Below, in pieces: positions 22,212-33,597 of a stretch of DNA of 64,000 nt. The translations under genes and the position numbers were made by a program. The notes below the pieces were generated by a model. The model worked only from the letters and a program-made list of their open reading frames with translations. It did no database searches and had not been told where the DNA came from. Position 1 is the first letter of the stretch, and every line of letters begins with the position of its first letter. The stretch comes from Ixodes scapularis (lineage: Eukaryota; Arthropoda; Arachnida; Ixodida; Ixodidae), in contig NW_024609839.1 in the NCBI RefSeq assembly GCF_016920785.2, forward strand, positions 4,428,196 through 4,492,195, given 5' to 3'.

Positions 22212-22410
22212 TACTAGTTGCATGCGGTTCAGGCAAAGGCAGCGCCAGGCGAGGAGAAAGGGCAAGCACTAGGAAGGCTGGGGACGAGGAGAGAAACCTC
22301 CTTTCCTTTCCAAGGTTCGTAGCGCTCTGCCTTTCTCCCCTCGCCTTCCTAGTGCTCGCCCTTTCTCTTTGCCTGGCGTTGCCTTTGCCTGCACTGCACG
22401 CAACTAGTGG
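22212..22410. repeat. Foldback element
   Basis: The arms are ACTAGTTGCATGCGGTTCAG, GCAAAGGCAGCGCCAGGC, GAGAAAGGGCAAGCACTAGG on the left and a diverged reverse complement on the right (CCTAGTGCTCGCCCTTTCTC to GCAACTAGT). No frame is retained. Confidence 0.7.
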
Positions 22411-23524
22411 CATTGAGTACTGGTACTTTCCGTTCTCTGAGCCAGTCACGTCGCCAGATAATCTCTCGCCGCATTCACCAGCGAACCGCTCCGGGGAACG
22501 TTCCAGACTCGAGGAAACCCCAATCTGGAAATTGATGCAGTAAACTGGTCATCCACCAACCTGGGAACAGTGGAAGCCGTTAGTTGTCAGGGGAATTCAG
22601 CGATTCTGTAAAAGCCGGGGACTCTCCACCTTGATCGGCACCGGTCGGGCAAACTGTGTTGCCTTCCTTCGAGTGACTGTAAACGATGAGCGTCTGGTGC
22701 AGGCCACATTGCACGCGACTTCGCTTGAAAACTAGTCTTGGTGGAACCCGAATTCTTGCCTCTCGAAACTCTGGCACCAAGACTAACTTGTCTGCTTGCG
22801 CTTGCACCAGTGGGCTTGCCCAGAGGTTTAATTAAAACTGGACATTTATTCTGCAAAAAATGTCCGACTGATAAGGTAACAGGTTTTTTTAGATGCCCCA
22901 GTGAGGAGGTTATGGAGCTCCCGTTGCTCACAAGATGTGCAGGAAGTGTATGGCTTGTAGTTAAGCATTGACAGAAGGCTTAGATCTGCTAAAATGGCAC
23001 TTAAACCGAGGAAACGCTTCACTCGGGGGTGGGGACGTTCGAGGAAATTTGGGAGTTTGGAGAGTCTTAGAGGAACATAACGTCCCCCAGAAAGGCAGTT
23101 TGGAAACCCAGACTGGTGACACTGCATTCCCCGATTGTTTTGCAAAGCATAAGAGCAGTTGACTATAGCTACCACTCGAATTGGGACTTCGCGAACCTTG
23201 CATACGGTGTTCAGAGGCTCGGGCAACATTGTCTCGCTCAGTCGCGGAACCGCTTAAGCTGCTCCGCAACTTCAGACGAAACCTTGCTTAACCGTCAACG
23301 ACGAGTTTGAGCACTTGAATGAAACTGTCCATCGTGCAGGCTTCCCACAAGTCCTTGAAAGTGTCGGAACTCTGAGCCGTCATTTTCAATGCCTCGTAAG
23401 TTGTTGAAAAAATATAAAAAATGTTGCGACACTGTATGAGAATGGCAAAGAATGCAGGACTTCAAGCACGCCTTCTCACGCGAGTCTCTCGCGGCTCTCC
23501 TCTTCTCTCCCCGGGTGCGCGAAG

Positions 23525-23748
23525 GAGAAGCTGACCCCGAAGCCGACGTACATGAGCAAGCAGCCGGACATCACGTCCTCGATGCGCACCATCCTCGTCG
23601 ACTGGCTGGTGGAGGTGGCCGAGGAGTATCGCCTGCACCCGGAGACTCTCTTCCTCGGCGTCTCCTACGTGGACCGCTTCCTCTCCGCAATGTCGGTGAT
23701 CCGCAACAAGCTTCAGCTCGTCGGCACAGCTGCCCTCTACATCGCTGC
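23525..23748 (+). CDS. CCNA: Cyclin A, exon 4 (cyclin box N-terminal half, MRAIL patch)
   Basis: This exon of 224 bases begins EKLTPKPTYMSKQPD and carries MRTILVDWLVEVAEEYRL, the MRAIL-type hydrophobic patch that binds RxL motifs of CDK substrates and inhibitors. It then encodes DRFLSAMSVIRNKLQLVGTA. This is the core of the first cyclin box and nearly identical to vertebrate cyclin A. It binds and activates CDK1/CDK2 (family knowledge). The acceptor at 23524 gives the same spacing as human (13 residues from the preceding glutamate to the conserved glutamine). The donor GTGAGT at 23749 leaves phase 2. Confidence 0.96.
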
Positions 23749-26311
23749 GTGAGTGGACTCTTCGTGGAGCATGAGAGCGAAGGTGGTGACATCACGCTCG
23801 TGCTCCGATCTTGATTACACCCAACACTGATGCATGTTTCTTTTTTTATGGTTAGGGCAGCTTTTTATGGCACGAGCCCAATTTATGTGCCCCAAGCATT
23901 GGTGATGGAAGTGCTGCGCCAAATTGCATTATGAATCCTGGTACTTCTTGTGCCAGAATGCCATTTTTGCTAAGAATTGTGCCTCACATGTGCCTAGATG
24001 GGCCTAAATCAGAAAGAAATTGATATTTTATTATTGGTTGGCTTTAATATTTGGGGAAGTAGAGGGAAAGAAAAATTTTACAAATAAGAGTTTCACGGCG
24101 TCTCTACACACCGTATAGTTTGCCTCGTCTTATGTCAGCACTGGCGAAGGCTCGAACACCCGCAACCAAAAACACTCGTATTACAAGTGGCAAGTCACGG
24201 GGCTATTGATTGCGCTTGACTGGTTTAGCCGATGAAAGCACAGGTACAAGGGTACGACGAACGCCACGATGTCACGCTTTGAAGCGGCAATTCAACTGGG
24301 CAGAGCCGTTGATGCTGGGCATCGACCGCTCTGGCCGCTTGATGCACTGGCTGGTTAATCACCGTCTAAATTTCCAGTCGATTTCGGAGACCAAGTCTTG
24401 AGAAGACTGTTGCAAAATACTAAGATAGTTGATTGCAGCTACTGGTACTCCTGATAAGAGCACTCAGTTGTCGTGTCTGCCACATGCCTCCATGTCATGG
24501 CTGCACCGGGGCACTTGCGCCGCTTGCGTTAAAGTTCACTGCCTTTCATCAGTGTGCGCATGTCGAGCTTCACCGCTTTGCACCAGAGTGCCACGAGCAG
24601 CGGCTGTTGTGGAATAGAACCAGTTTTATATCGAAAGACAGATTGCGGTTTGGTAGTCTTATCTGCTTTTGACTCGGATAGATTGAAAGTAGTTTGAGTT
24701 TCGTTTATTGCTCTCAACAAAAGGTGTGCCCCCCCCACAACTCTTGGAAGTTTCGTGGTTTTGTTTGCAGCTTTTGGGCCGGGTCAGCCTGGCCACCCCT
24801 GTAAACAACTTAATTTTTGCAAGGTCCGCATTTTTGCGAATCGCTTACAATTCGCGAAAATTGGGTCTCGCAAGCAATTCCGGTAAGATGTAAACACATT
24901 GGAATCTATATTGAGATCATCCCACCGCGTCGCGAAAATTGAAACCCGCGAAATATTCCAAAACTTCAGCTTTGACCTAAATCGCGAAATATTGAGCCCG
25001 TGATAAAATTATTCGTTTACAGTATATACATTCGAATAATTACAGTAGGCACGGTGGTCCCCGTGCAGCTGTAGATCGAAAGAGCAGCAAACTGATCAAC
25101 TCCAATTCCTATGCCACTAAGACCAGTGTCACTTTTAAAGCTCAAGTGTAGGCTTTTACAATATTTTTGTGTGGTTGTCTTTGCAGTTTAAGATATGTCT
25201 CGAGTTTGGTAGGTTCATTAAACTTATGGGACAGATTTCTCTTGGTAGACATGTTTGTGGATATGCTGTTTCTTGCTTGTACTGTATTTTAAATGAATTA
25301 TATTTACAGGCTTAGCAAACTACCTAGTATAAAAGGGAGAGGATTTATTTCAGTGGAGTGTGGCACTATGATTCACTTTTCAATAATTTTTAGTACGCAT
25401 TGTACATGAAACCTACTCTGACTAGAGCCTTATCTAAGACTTCCTTTACTCCATATCTGTTCTTATCACAAACGGTAATAGTTAACATGCTCGAGTGTCA
25501 GGGGAACCCTTCTTTATCTTTATTCTTTATTCAGGTAGCTCCTGCAGCGCCATTGAGGCATTATTGCAGGGCATTGATTGCCTTGATCACTATCATCAAT
25601 GAACTCGTTAAGATGCTATCTCGCAGTCGTCGAATATAGTTTGTCGGCAATTTCTAGATCTCGGCGTCCTCCTTGAAGTGCGAGGTTGACCTACAGATCT
25701 ACCATTCTGTAACAATAGAAGAGGACGATACCGAAACGGAAGTTGCCTAAACAAAAGATATTATGCGCCCACAAAAAGTGACACTACACAATAAAACATT
25801 GTTTTCATCGCTTGCCCTTGCATGCGGCTACACGTTGAAAAAAAAAACAGACTGCCCGGTTGAATGGGGCAGGCAGCAAACCCAGACACGATATGGAAGC
25901 GCACCCTGCTCTATTCGGGCGTGGCACTCGAAGCGTTAAGGCTTGTCAACACAGTTCCATCGACTGCGTTGCCCATTGGCTCATCGTAGGGGTCACCATA
26001 GCAACAGCTCGACGCAAGCAGTCTTAACGAGACGCAAGTGGCGTCAGTCGTGTGGAGGAGCCTTTAAGCCATTCGTGACTTATTCGATGCCTCCTCCTAG
26101 ATGAGCTGCATTCGACAAACTCTTGGCAGAGTTGACACCATCCGTTGTGTTTGGGTGTCGCCAACCGGTTGCTTACGAACGCTCTTCTGAACGAGCAGTT
26201 TTGGCAAGACTAGCTCGAACGGCCAGAAGACCGCTCTCGTTTCTCTCTTACCCTTAGTAAATGTGCCATTTGTCTGTAGACCAATTGGTGCATCTGACGT
26301 GGGCGCTGCAG
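23749..26311 (+). other. Cyclin A intron 4
   Basis: This intron of 2.6 kb contains a TIR element at 24799-25022. Around 25840-25960 there is an A-tract followed by a GC-richer block without recognisable coding. Nothing else could be supported. Confidence 0.65.
24799..25022. mobile_element. Miniature element with CTGTAAAC termini
   Basis: The left end is CTGTAAACAACTTAATTTTT and the right end reads, in reverse complement, CTGTAAACGAATAATTTTAT. Words such as CGCGAAAATTG and GCGAAATATT recur inside in both orientations. It resembles Tc1/mariner-type miniature elements; the superfamily is inferred. Confidence 0.5.
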
Positions 26312-26516
26312 GAAGTTTGAGGAGATCTACCCACCGGAGGTGTCGGAGTTTGTCTTCATCACGGACGACACGTACACGAAGCAGCAGGTGCTTCGGATGG
26401 AACAGCTAGTGCTCAAGGTGCTTTCGTTCGACATGGCGGCCCCCACCATCTACTACTTCCTGCTCCGCTTCGCGGAAGTCGGCAAGGCCCCGGACACCGT
26501 CAAGCACCTGGCTCAC
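26312..26516 (+). CDS. CCNA: Cyclin A, exon 5 (cyclin box)
   Basis: Joined to exon 4 this reads IAAKFEEIYPPEVSEFVF, the most conserved cyclin A segment, followed by TDDTYTKQQVLRMEQLVLKV and SFDMAAPT. It completes the first cyclin box and starts the second. The acceptor is GCTGCAG and the donor GTGAGA after HLAH, phase 0. There are 68 complete codons plus the shared one. Confidence 0.96.
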
Positions 26517-26636
26517 GTGAGAGGCTTTCTTTGATTAGGTGCCGTGCCGCCTTTGCCCTCAAAGGCCGGTGCGCACTCTTGCGACCGCTCGGGACTTGAT
26601 GCATTACGACCTTGCGCAATATCCTAAACAAGAACT

Positions 26637-26790
26637 CGGATGGGTTCCGAGATTGTCTGTTTATGGCGGCGACTCAATCTGCGGGCTCAAGTCATCCTAA
26701 AAAGACCTGAAATTACGCTCGTGGGTGGCAGATTTTCCTATTAAAAATCTAACCTAAGATTGTGACACACACTTCTTTCTGCGCCTTAAA
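26637..26790. mobile_element. Long foldback MITE, partial member 3
   Basis: TTCCGAGATTGTCTGTTTAT, CGGCGACTCAATCT and TTTTCCTATTAAAAATCTAA follow the same order as the left arm of the copies at 17874 and 20105. The copy is more diverged, and no right arm could be located, so it looks like half an element. Confidence 0.5.
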
Positions 26791-27446
26791 GCAGGCACTG
26801 GGGGTGCCGTCGGTTGGCATTTTCACTAGAGCCTAAATTGAAGAGAGGATCCATCTTAAACCATGACGAGCGTTTGCAATTCAATGGTGAACACCTCCTG
26901 ATCGGTTGCAAGCGCGCTGTGTGTGGGTGGCAAGGAGGAAAGGCGGAGATGTTTGCAAACGATCGATGCTTATATCACCTCCTTGCAGCTCGTTTTGCCA
27001 ATGTGGCCCATAAACCATGTCACCCCGATCGGGCACCCAGAGATTTAATTCCTGTCGAAATATAATGCTTGATGCTCTTAACAAGCAATATTACAGATAT
27101 TTGTGATCTCCACGCAACTCCCTCTTTTCATTGGTCCAATTTTATGGAGGGAGTGGAGGCCGGAAGATGCCCCTCCCTCCGTACTCCCCGAAGAGGAAGT
27201 CGTGGTGTATTTTTTGCTGTTAGTTTACTGACATCTTGCCATCTAGAACTATTCATTTTTATTGACCAATGCCCAACGAACAATAGGCCATTAAAAACAA
27301 GCGTCTATGAAAAGCACGGGAGTGCCCCTTTAAGACAAGAAAATACTGGCACCACCTATGAGACAGCTTTGGAACTGCATTTCACTACAGTCAAGGTTTT
27401 GCAGTATCTGATGTTTAATTTATTGAAACGCTCGTTTACGACATTA

Positions 27447-27747
27447 CCGTAAAGTTCCGAAAGAACGCCCGCTTAAAATAAAGAGATGGAATCGAGATCG
27501 CGCACGCAGATCGCGGACAAAAACGCGGGAACCCGCTATAAAGTCGCTTGTCACACAAACTATAAACCGCTATAACCTCGCTGGTACAGAAAATTGCGCG
27601 GTTGATGCGATTCCTGTCGGACATTGCATGACGTCTGACAGGAATCGGGGGTGGGCGATGTTTCGGAATTTTTATGTTGCAGATATTTAGCCAGAGAAAT
27701 GGGATGGGCGATCTCTCGGGGGTGGGCGTTCTCACAGAACTTTACGG
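27447..27747. mobile_element. 301-bp TIR element (CCGTAAAGTTC ends, TA flanks)
   Basis: The left end is CCGTAAAGTTCCGAAAGAAC, and the right end reads CCGTAAAGTTCTGTGAGAAC in reverse complement. TA flanks both sides. Internal GGGTGGGCGAT words also occur in the larger element at 54551-55632, so the two probably belong to related families. Confidence 0.65.
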
Positions 27748-28489
27748 TAAGGTTTTCAAGCCAGTACGGAGAGAAAGTCAGCTTTTTGCAGAGGATTTGT
27801 GGTGACGTCAGAACGACGCCGGGCTCCGATTGGCTTTGATCGAAAGAATAATGGCTAGGCCTTATGCTAGGTGCCTTGAGGTCTACCCTCTATATTTTTC
27901 CAATAAGAAATCGTCGTTCTCACATTATTGACACCCCTGCAAAGAAGCAAACCAACTTGCGCTCTGCATAGCAAAAGAATGATGTGAATAAAAAAATGGG
28001 AAATGTTCAGAAATAGCAAGAGTTCCACAGCTTCCCGACAGATGGCGCCGGGGGTGCTCTTGCACGGTAAGGGACCGCAAGAGGTTGTGCTTTGCATAAC
28101 GTGCTCTTCACATCAGTGTTTTGTGGACGCATTTTGTCGGTCTATACAGTTGTCTGCTACGCATTTTACGACGTCGACTTTATGTATATTTTTCCGGCAA
28201 TGCCATGGAGCTGCGAAAAGCCATTTTTGACGTTTAGGAATCGGAGGAGTGTAGCAGTTCAGTCATTTCAGGAGTGAGAATGGGCTCTGTGTCTCCACTC
28301 CTGGGAGTTGAAGGGCATAAACTAATTCCCTGGAATTTGGGCGGGGAAGTGTGCTTGGTCCACAACACTGGCCTAAAGAGGCATCTACCCTTTTTATCAA
28401 GCGTGTTAATTATGAGAAGTTTGGAAGTGCCTTCTGCAGTGTGCTTTTAAACCAGTTGCCACTCGAGTATAGCGCGGCATTTCTTCCAG

Positions 28490-28603
28490 TATCTGTGCGA
28501 GCTGACGTTCCTGGAGGACGACCCGTACCTTCAGTACCTGCCCAGCATTGTTGCCGGTGCGTCCTTGTGCCTAGCTAACCACACGCTCAACCGATACCCA
28601 TGG
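28490..28603 (+). CDS. CCNA: Cyclin A, exon 6 (second cyclin box)
   Basis: This exon of 114 bases encodes 38 residues, from YLCELTFLEDDPYLQYLPSI through VAGASLCLANHTLN to RYPW. Human cyclin A2 has GELSLIDADPYLKYLPSVIAGAAFHLA at the same place. The acceptor is TTCCAG and the donor GTGAGT, both phase 0. Confidence 0.94.
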
Positions 28604-29691
28604 GTGAGTCTGACTTATCAATCGGTTAGCGTTCTTATTCCTTGTGGTGAACGGCAATGAGGATGTAGCTACAGAAGTAGCGCTGCTATCACTCCCCCTC
28701 CTGTTAAACGCCGACTTCGCGATTTCCACTTTTGCTGTCCTCCTTTCCTATATGCTCTCCAGTTTTTACCTCGCCCCAACTTGGCTCTTCTCGCAACTTA
28801 GGAGAGGGGAAAGCTAAGATGATTGTCTTCTTTGCAGTAAACCGAGGTTGTACGTCGGCCTTTCAAGAGACAATGGCATCTCCGCAAAATTACTTTTATT
28901 TTTTGCCAGGCGGTTTAATATGGTGTCGGGAGACTACAAAACACTTCAACGAGTGTTTCGTAAGTTCGGAAAAATAACGAGTAATGGAGGTAGTACAGTC
29001 AGTAGCACAGCACGAAGAAGAAAGGAGTATGTTCACGGCGTAAGAAAAATGGGCAACGTTTTCAGTAAAATTTGTAGCACATCTCGCGTTTTGTTTTATA
29101 AATTCATAAAAACTAAGTTTGAAACTGTGGAATTTGATTTTCGCAGTTTCGAAGCCTGAATTCTCGTGAAATTCAGGCTTGGAATTTAAAATTCAACTTT
29201 TGAACCTTTCGGTGTTCAATTCAATGTTCAACGTTCAAATTTTTCTAACTATCTATAAAAATATTTTGATGTCTTTGGACTCGTAAGCTTCAGAAAGCCT
29301 AACATTTTTGAATTATTCGAAACATTGAACCTTGGCAGAGTTATGTTGCAAACTGGAACTGGAACTTTGGGAGGTTCGCGGCATCCCTAAAAAATGTTTG
29401 CAAAGCTCTTGAGGGTAACTTTCGTTGGTTCGTGCTTGTCGATGCGGACATTCCCGTTGTAAGTCCTGCGTGACCCCCCCCCCCCCCCCCCGAGGTGACG
29501 TGACCCCCCTCAGTACCCTTCCCTACTCCTCCTCAAGAGCTGCGCTCCAATTTGGCGTTACAGGGATTTGTAAACGGCTTTCATTTTTTTAATGTTTGTT
29601 TTGCATGTTGTGTTACTGACCCTCTAGTTTAGGTGGGCGGTTCCTTGCCGACTTGACCGATTGCGCAGTGGCCAAGCAGCGCACTTGTGAC

Positions 29692-30056
29692 TGTTAGAGC
29701 GCAGCTTTTAGGCGCCCGTTTCCGGCTTGAGTGGCGTCGGCGTAACTGCGAAGTGCACTATGGGAAATGTCACATAATGCACCGCGCTAGCCCCCCCCCC
29801 CCCCCCCCCCCCCCACCTGGGTCACGTGACCGGGGGGGGGGGGCACGTGACCTCCCCCAAGGTCACGTGACCCCCTCCCCGAAGTCACGTGACCCCCCTC
29901 CCCGAGGTCACGTGTCCCCTTCCCCGAGGTCACGTGTCCCCTTCCCCGAGGTCACGTTACCCCCCACCGAGGTCACGTTACCCCCACCGATGTCATGTGA
30001 CCCCCGATGACGTCATCATCACTGATGCTCCCCCTCCTCAAGAGCTGCGCTCTAAT
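29692..30056. mobile_element. Element with AGAGCGCAGCT inverted ends
   Basis: It begins TTAGAGCGCAGCTTTTAGG and ends CAAGAGCTGCGCTCTAA, which are inverted repeats. GCGTCGGCGTAAC follows the left end. The same left end recurs at 38911-38965 (plus) and 60376-60440 (minus), so this is a dispersed family. The interior is a C-tract and a CACGTG minisatellite. Confidence 0.55.
29820..29996. repeat. CACGTG-palindrome minisatellite
   Basis: About eight imperfect units of 15-23 bp contain GGTCACGTGACCCCC with variants such as GGTCACGTGTCCCC and GGTCACGTTACCCCC, separated by CCCTCCCCGA. Several units hold the full palindrome GTCACGTGAC, the consensus of bHLH-zip (USF/MITF/TFE-type) factors. The array follows a poly(C) tract of over 20 bases. 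Confidence 0.85.
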
Positions 30057-30363
30057 TCGGCGTTACAGGGAGTTGTAAACGGCTTTCACTTTTTTATGCA
30101 GACCTTCATGAGCCAAAGTTTGGACCTAAAACCCATTGAAGTCTGTTGTGCTTAAAGGGGTACTTCCACGACATATTTTTCAGCCACCCCAACTAACTCA
30201 GTTCTTTGAATCGCCGGTCCTTTACCCCCTCTGGTACTTTTTTGTATCGCAAAAGTCAAAATAGTTATTGTGAAATGGGGAAATGAAGTTGATGTCAAAC
30301 ACAACATTCAAATGTATCTGTGCTTTTCAGTTTCACATTACATACGAGCTGGGAGTCTAAATA

Positions 30364-31267
30364 CCGTATTTACACAATTGTATGTGCCCCCCCCCCCCCC
30401 CCTGAAAAAATTCCACAGCAGCAAAAAACAAAGTTGATAGTTTAGAGGCACATTCTATGGCAAACATGTGAGAACGGCAGGGCGTCTCTCAAAACCTCTG
30501 CCTCCAGCGTGCATTCAATGTCTTCTGCCGTGCTTTGGTCGCTCACGCACATGCGAGTCGCACGAGTTGCCGGAGAGTTATCAAAGCTGGAGGCGGAACA
30601 ACTGAAGCTGCCCCCTGTCCTTCTTACTCTTTGTCTGCTACTAGACACTGATTCGTCGGTATCGTCCTAGAAACTCTCGCACTTAGCAAATGACCGCATC
30701 TTCCGCGCTTCCTCTGTGATCGCATCGCCCGTCACGGGCAGCGGCCGATCGCGCACTTCTGCGACGTACGTTGCAAGCTTGACCTCTAATTTTGGAAAGC
30801 ATCTGGACCTATCCAGACTTTGGCCCTCGGAAGCTTCTTAGTTTGTTTCCCCGATTAAGCCCCTCTGCCGTTGCAGACGCTGCTGGAGCACCGCCCGCTT
30901 TGACGGGTCGAACTTGCATCCAGCAGCGTTGTTTTTGGTCGCTTGCGGATGAAGTATGGGCCGTAGATGAGCACCGAAAACCGAAGCTGTCTGGATCACA
31001 AGTTTCGATAGAAACTTACTTGGCTTTCCAGCAAGCTTCCATGACCTCGACTTTCTATCAAACGATGTGCGACCGTGCATTTTGCGAAAAGCAGGGGAGT
31101 GAGGCTGTTCCATGGTCGTTTTGAAGGGGCTTTTGCATCAAGTCCCGTAACCCTTGCGATTCAGGCGCATCCAATCACTGCGAAACATTCCGGCTGGTTT
31201 GCGAATGAAATAAATACTTTTCCGTGCACTTAAAATAAAGACGAAAAGTTCTGAAATGAGCGTACGG
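30364..31267 (-). mobile_element. Pogo-like transposon fragment with DNA-binding domain remnants
   Basis: The left boundary TA-CCGTATTTACACAATTG is a common tick-type pogo/mariner terminus. A possible right boundary near 31267 reads CCGTACG in reverse, which is weak. On the minus strand NNAAGCKFDPSK (about 30930) resembles the first helix-turn-helix of these transposases. A frame at about 30670-30800 with YVAEVRDRPLPVTGDAITEE resembles the CENP-B-type second DNA-binding domain. The catalytic DDE region is absent and frames are broken, so it is dead. Confidence 0.45.
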
Positions 31268-31689
31268 TATGGCGCAATGCTACTGGTTCAACCGACTGAA
31301 CTCGAGCAAATGTGTTCTTGATGTCGCAGTTGAATCATTTTTGGCGGCTGTGGAATGCTTTGTTTCTACAACTCGACCTACAATCGTGTAAATGCAGTAC
31401 AGTATGCCAAGCATTTGTTTCATGCTGTAGCATGGGTGGTTGATCGAGCTTCCAGAACATTTATTCGATGTCATGAAACTGCTTGTAATCAGTGGGAACC
31501 TATTCTACATTCCAAAATTGAACCCTTACCTGCCGCTGGCGTCACTTTTTGATTGTTGCCAGTAGAAACTTTCAGTCTCAAAGAAAACCGAGGACCAACA
31601 TTGTAAATTTAATAAATTGGCGGAAATGTTTTGGCCAAACAATTTGGTTAATTCGGCAGTGTTTGTTCTGTGGGGGCGGTGGTAGTCCC

Positions 31690-32100
31690 CAGGAAGAAAG
31701 AACAATTTTAAAGATTAAGATAACTGTTTATTACGGAAAAGAAAGGTTTGTCTGAGTCAATGGGACGGGCGGAAGCAGCTGGGAAGGGAAGAACGTGGGC
31801 TTGGAGTACTTTGAGGCGATGGCAGCGGGCGAGGGCGAGGCTAGTGTATGAAGTGACGGGTAAGGTTACAGCTGCGGCGAAGAAGTCTGCTGCCGGGGCT
31901 TGCGAGCAGAGTCGACTTGGCTGGTGTTTACATTTGGGCGATGGGTAGAACTGAGGGCGAGAAGTGGACGGTGGGTTTGAACGGCGAGGGCTCGTTGGCT
32001 CTAGAGAACTCGGGTTGCGGGGAGCAATTCGGAAGGAAAGAACTGAGCGGGGGCGGCAGAGGGGATGGAAGAATAACCGATGGCTACGGTTAACATATGC
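31690..32100 (-). mobile_element. Possible solo LTR
   Basis: Read on the minus strand, a pyrimidine-rich block (CATCCCCTCTGCCGCCCCCG) leads to CCGTAATAAACAGTTATCTT and then GGGGACTACCACCGCCCCCAC. That arrangement of poly(A) signal and GC-rich end is common in Ty3/gypsy LTRs. No partner LTR was found, and a 135-codon minus frame here is compositional. Confidence 0.3.
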
Positions 32101-32206
32101 TCGGAGTTGAGTCAATTTTGAGGCATATCGGGGACTATGAAGAAAACGCAGGAGTGCCCCTTTAACTTCCGCAATCCGTATGTCTTTTCCTCCTCATTGC
32201 GTGCAG

Positions 32207-32340
32207 TCCTCGGACCTGGTCCTCTACTCTGGCTACAACGTGGAGGACTTCAAGGAGTGCATCCACAGCCTGTACAGCAGCTTCTGCAATGCTGGCACAC
32301 AAGCACAGCAGGCCATCCAGGAGAAGTTCAAGTCCTCCAA
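32207..32340 (+). CDS. CCNA: Cyclin A, exon 7 (C-terminal region)
   Basis: This exon of 134 bases encodes SSDLVLYSGYNVEDFKECIH, then LYSSFCNAGTQAQQAIQEKF, KSSK. Human cyclin A2 reads RKTGYTLESLKPCLMDLHQT, then APQHAQQSIREKYKNSK here. The acceptor GCGTGCAG follows a good pyrimidine tract; the donor is AA|GTGAGT, leaving phase 2 inside the final lysine codon. In vertebrates about 15 more residues follow. No exon with that content was identified downstream, so the last intron is long or the final exon is too short and diverged to see. Confidence 0.94.
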
Positions 32341-32741
32341 GTGAGTCGACTGCACTGCATGCCTTTTTGTTCTGTGCTCCCTTGTGAGCCCTCGAATTTC
32401 ATTGTCAAGACTTTTGTGACAAAAATGACCAAGTGGGGAACATCGATTTAAAACTTGATATCTTGGCCTTGTCTGGCGGCTTGTTTCGAGAAAGCAGCAA
32501 TGATTGACGGTACTTCGGGCATGGTGTCAAACATCCTTTGCAAAAATGTGAAGACATTGGTGAGAACATCGGAGGTTGCATTGTTGCTGTCATGCAGTAT
32601 AATCACTGGCAGTATCATTGCGTTCAAAACGATGCGGTTCTACTTCCTTTGGGAACTCCCAAGTCCCTTGTAGTTTTACAGGGAGCTGTTAAGGGCTAGT
32701 TTCCCCAGCTACCGTCATCTATGAGCAATGGCGGTAACCTT

Positions 32742-32929
32742 TCCAGCCTTTCCACTCCGATGGAAACCAGAGGGGAAAGGCTAAATTTCTCTAGGTGTCA
32801 TCCTTGAGGTCGCCCATGGGGTCGTCTGAGAAGTTGTCTTTGAGGACGTCCAAGAGGTCGTCCTCGAGGTCGTCATACCATAGTACAGCTTCGCTGGTCT
32901 TCCTTCTTCACCAGAGTGGAAAGGCTGAA
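32742..32929. repeat. 15-bp GAGGTCGTC-type repeats between inverted GCCTTTCCACT
   Basis: Five or so imperfect units of about 15 bp (GAGGTCGTC core) lie at 32808-32876 and would read as acidic peptides on the minus strand. GCCTTTCCACT at about 32750 and its complement AGTGGAAAGGC at about 32917 bracket them, suggesting a small element. Confidence 0.5.
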
Positions 32930-33459
32930 AGTTTTTTCAAGTTTATTTAGGGGAACCCTTTTATGGTATTTGTGGCAGCGAAGGGGCATATTACTCGGTG
33001 TTCAAGCAAACTTAAAACTGCTACACTCTGCTAGCCCCCCTGATGCGAGATAACCGAATGCCACAATCTTCAATAACTCCATCGTTCCTTTGGCTTTTCG
33101 TAGCAGTTGTATGGTGATAGTGCCAGGCATTGTCATACTTTTATTTTTGACAAATTCGGATGGTCAATCGTCGGCAATTTATTTTGCCAGAAAACGGGCA
33201 ATCGTGTTTTCTACCTGCCAATTTCTACCTGCCGCGGATCCACGTGCGCCGGCAAACACATTGTTCATGTGTTTGGCGGCGCACATTGCTTTGGCGTGTT
33301 GGGCCTCGCTGTTTTGGCCAGTTTCATGGCAAGCAGAGCGGTGTCTGTTTGTTGCAAGTTTATTCATAGCATCTCCGTAGTCGCGGTGGCTTTGCGGCGC
33401 AATGGCAAATTCCAAACCTAAAAGAGGTACTTTCAGCTGTTCCTGAAATTCTACATGTT

Positions 33460-33597
33460 GAATTGCCATGCTTCGTGCCGTCCAAGAAGGGAGAGAAGTT
33501 TGCATTCTGTCACACGTGCACGTGTGATGTAAGCGTTTCGCGCGGTGGGAAGGCTGATATTAAGCTGCACATCGCTTCGCATAAACACCAGGGATAA
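33460..33597 (+). pseudogene. BED-like zinc finger fragment of a transposon protein
   Basis: The plus-strand frame reads LPCFVPSKKGEKFAFCHTCT, then CDVSVSRGGKADIKLHIASH and KHQG before a stop. The pattern (KGEKFAFC-x2-C, a glycine-rich turn, then H-x4-H) matches the N-terminal zinc finger seen in hAT-derived and related proteins. No catalytic domain follows, so it is a fragment. Confidence 0.5.

Larger units (their letters stand above)
21174..23524 (+). other. Cyclin A intron 3
   Basis: This intron of 2.35 kb contains a near-perfect 49-bp hairpin (21348-21396), a foldback (22212-22410) and otherwise unremarkable sequence. Frames at 22587-23310 on both strands show no family resemblance. Confidence 0.7.
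26517..28489 (+). other. Cyclin A intron 5
   Basis: This intron of about 2 kb carries a partial member of the long foldback family (26637-26790) and a 301-bp TIR element (27447-27747). At 27300-27325 it also has a GGGAGTGCCCCTTTAA motif that recurs at about 32150. The acceptor for exon 6 follows TTTCTTCCAG. Confidence 0.65.
28604..32206 (+). other. Cyclin A intron 6
   Basis: This intron of 3.6 kb contains a poly(C) tract at 29477-29494, a duplicated CTCCTCAAGAGCTGCGCTC segment (about 29527 and 30029), a TIR-bounded element with an inner CACGTG minisatellite (29692-30056), a pogo-like transposase fragment (30364-31267) and an LTR-like block on the minus strand (31690-32100). The segment 28850-29340 is AT-rich with TTCAA/GAATT words and has no supported feature. 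Confidence 0.65.

Noticed and set aside
23452..23814. Other frames over cyclin A exon 4 (120-codon plus, 74-codon minus)
   Set aside because: Shadows of a GC-rich exon; only the frame with MRTILVDWLVEV is conserved.
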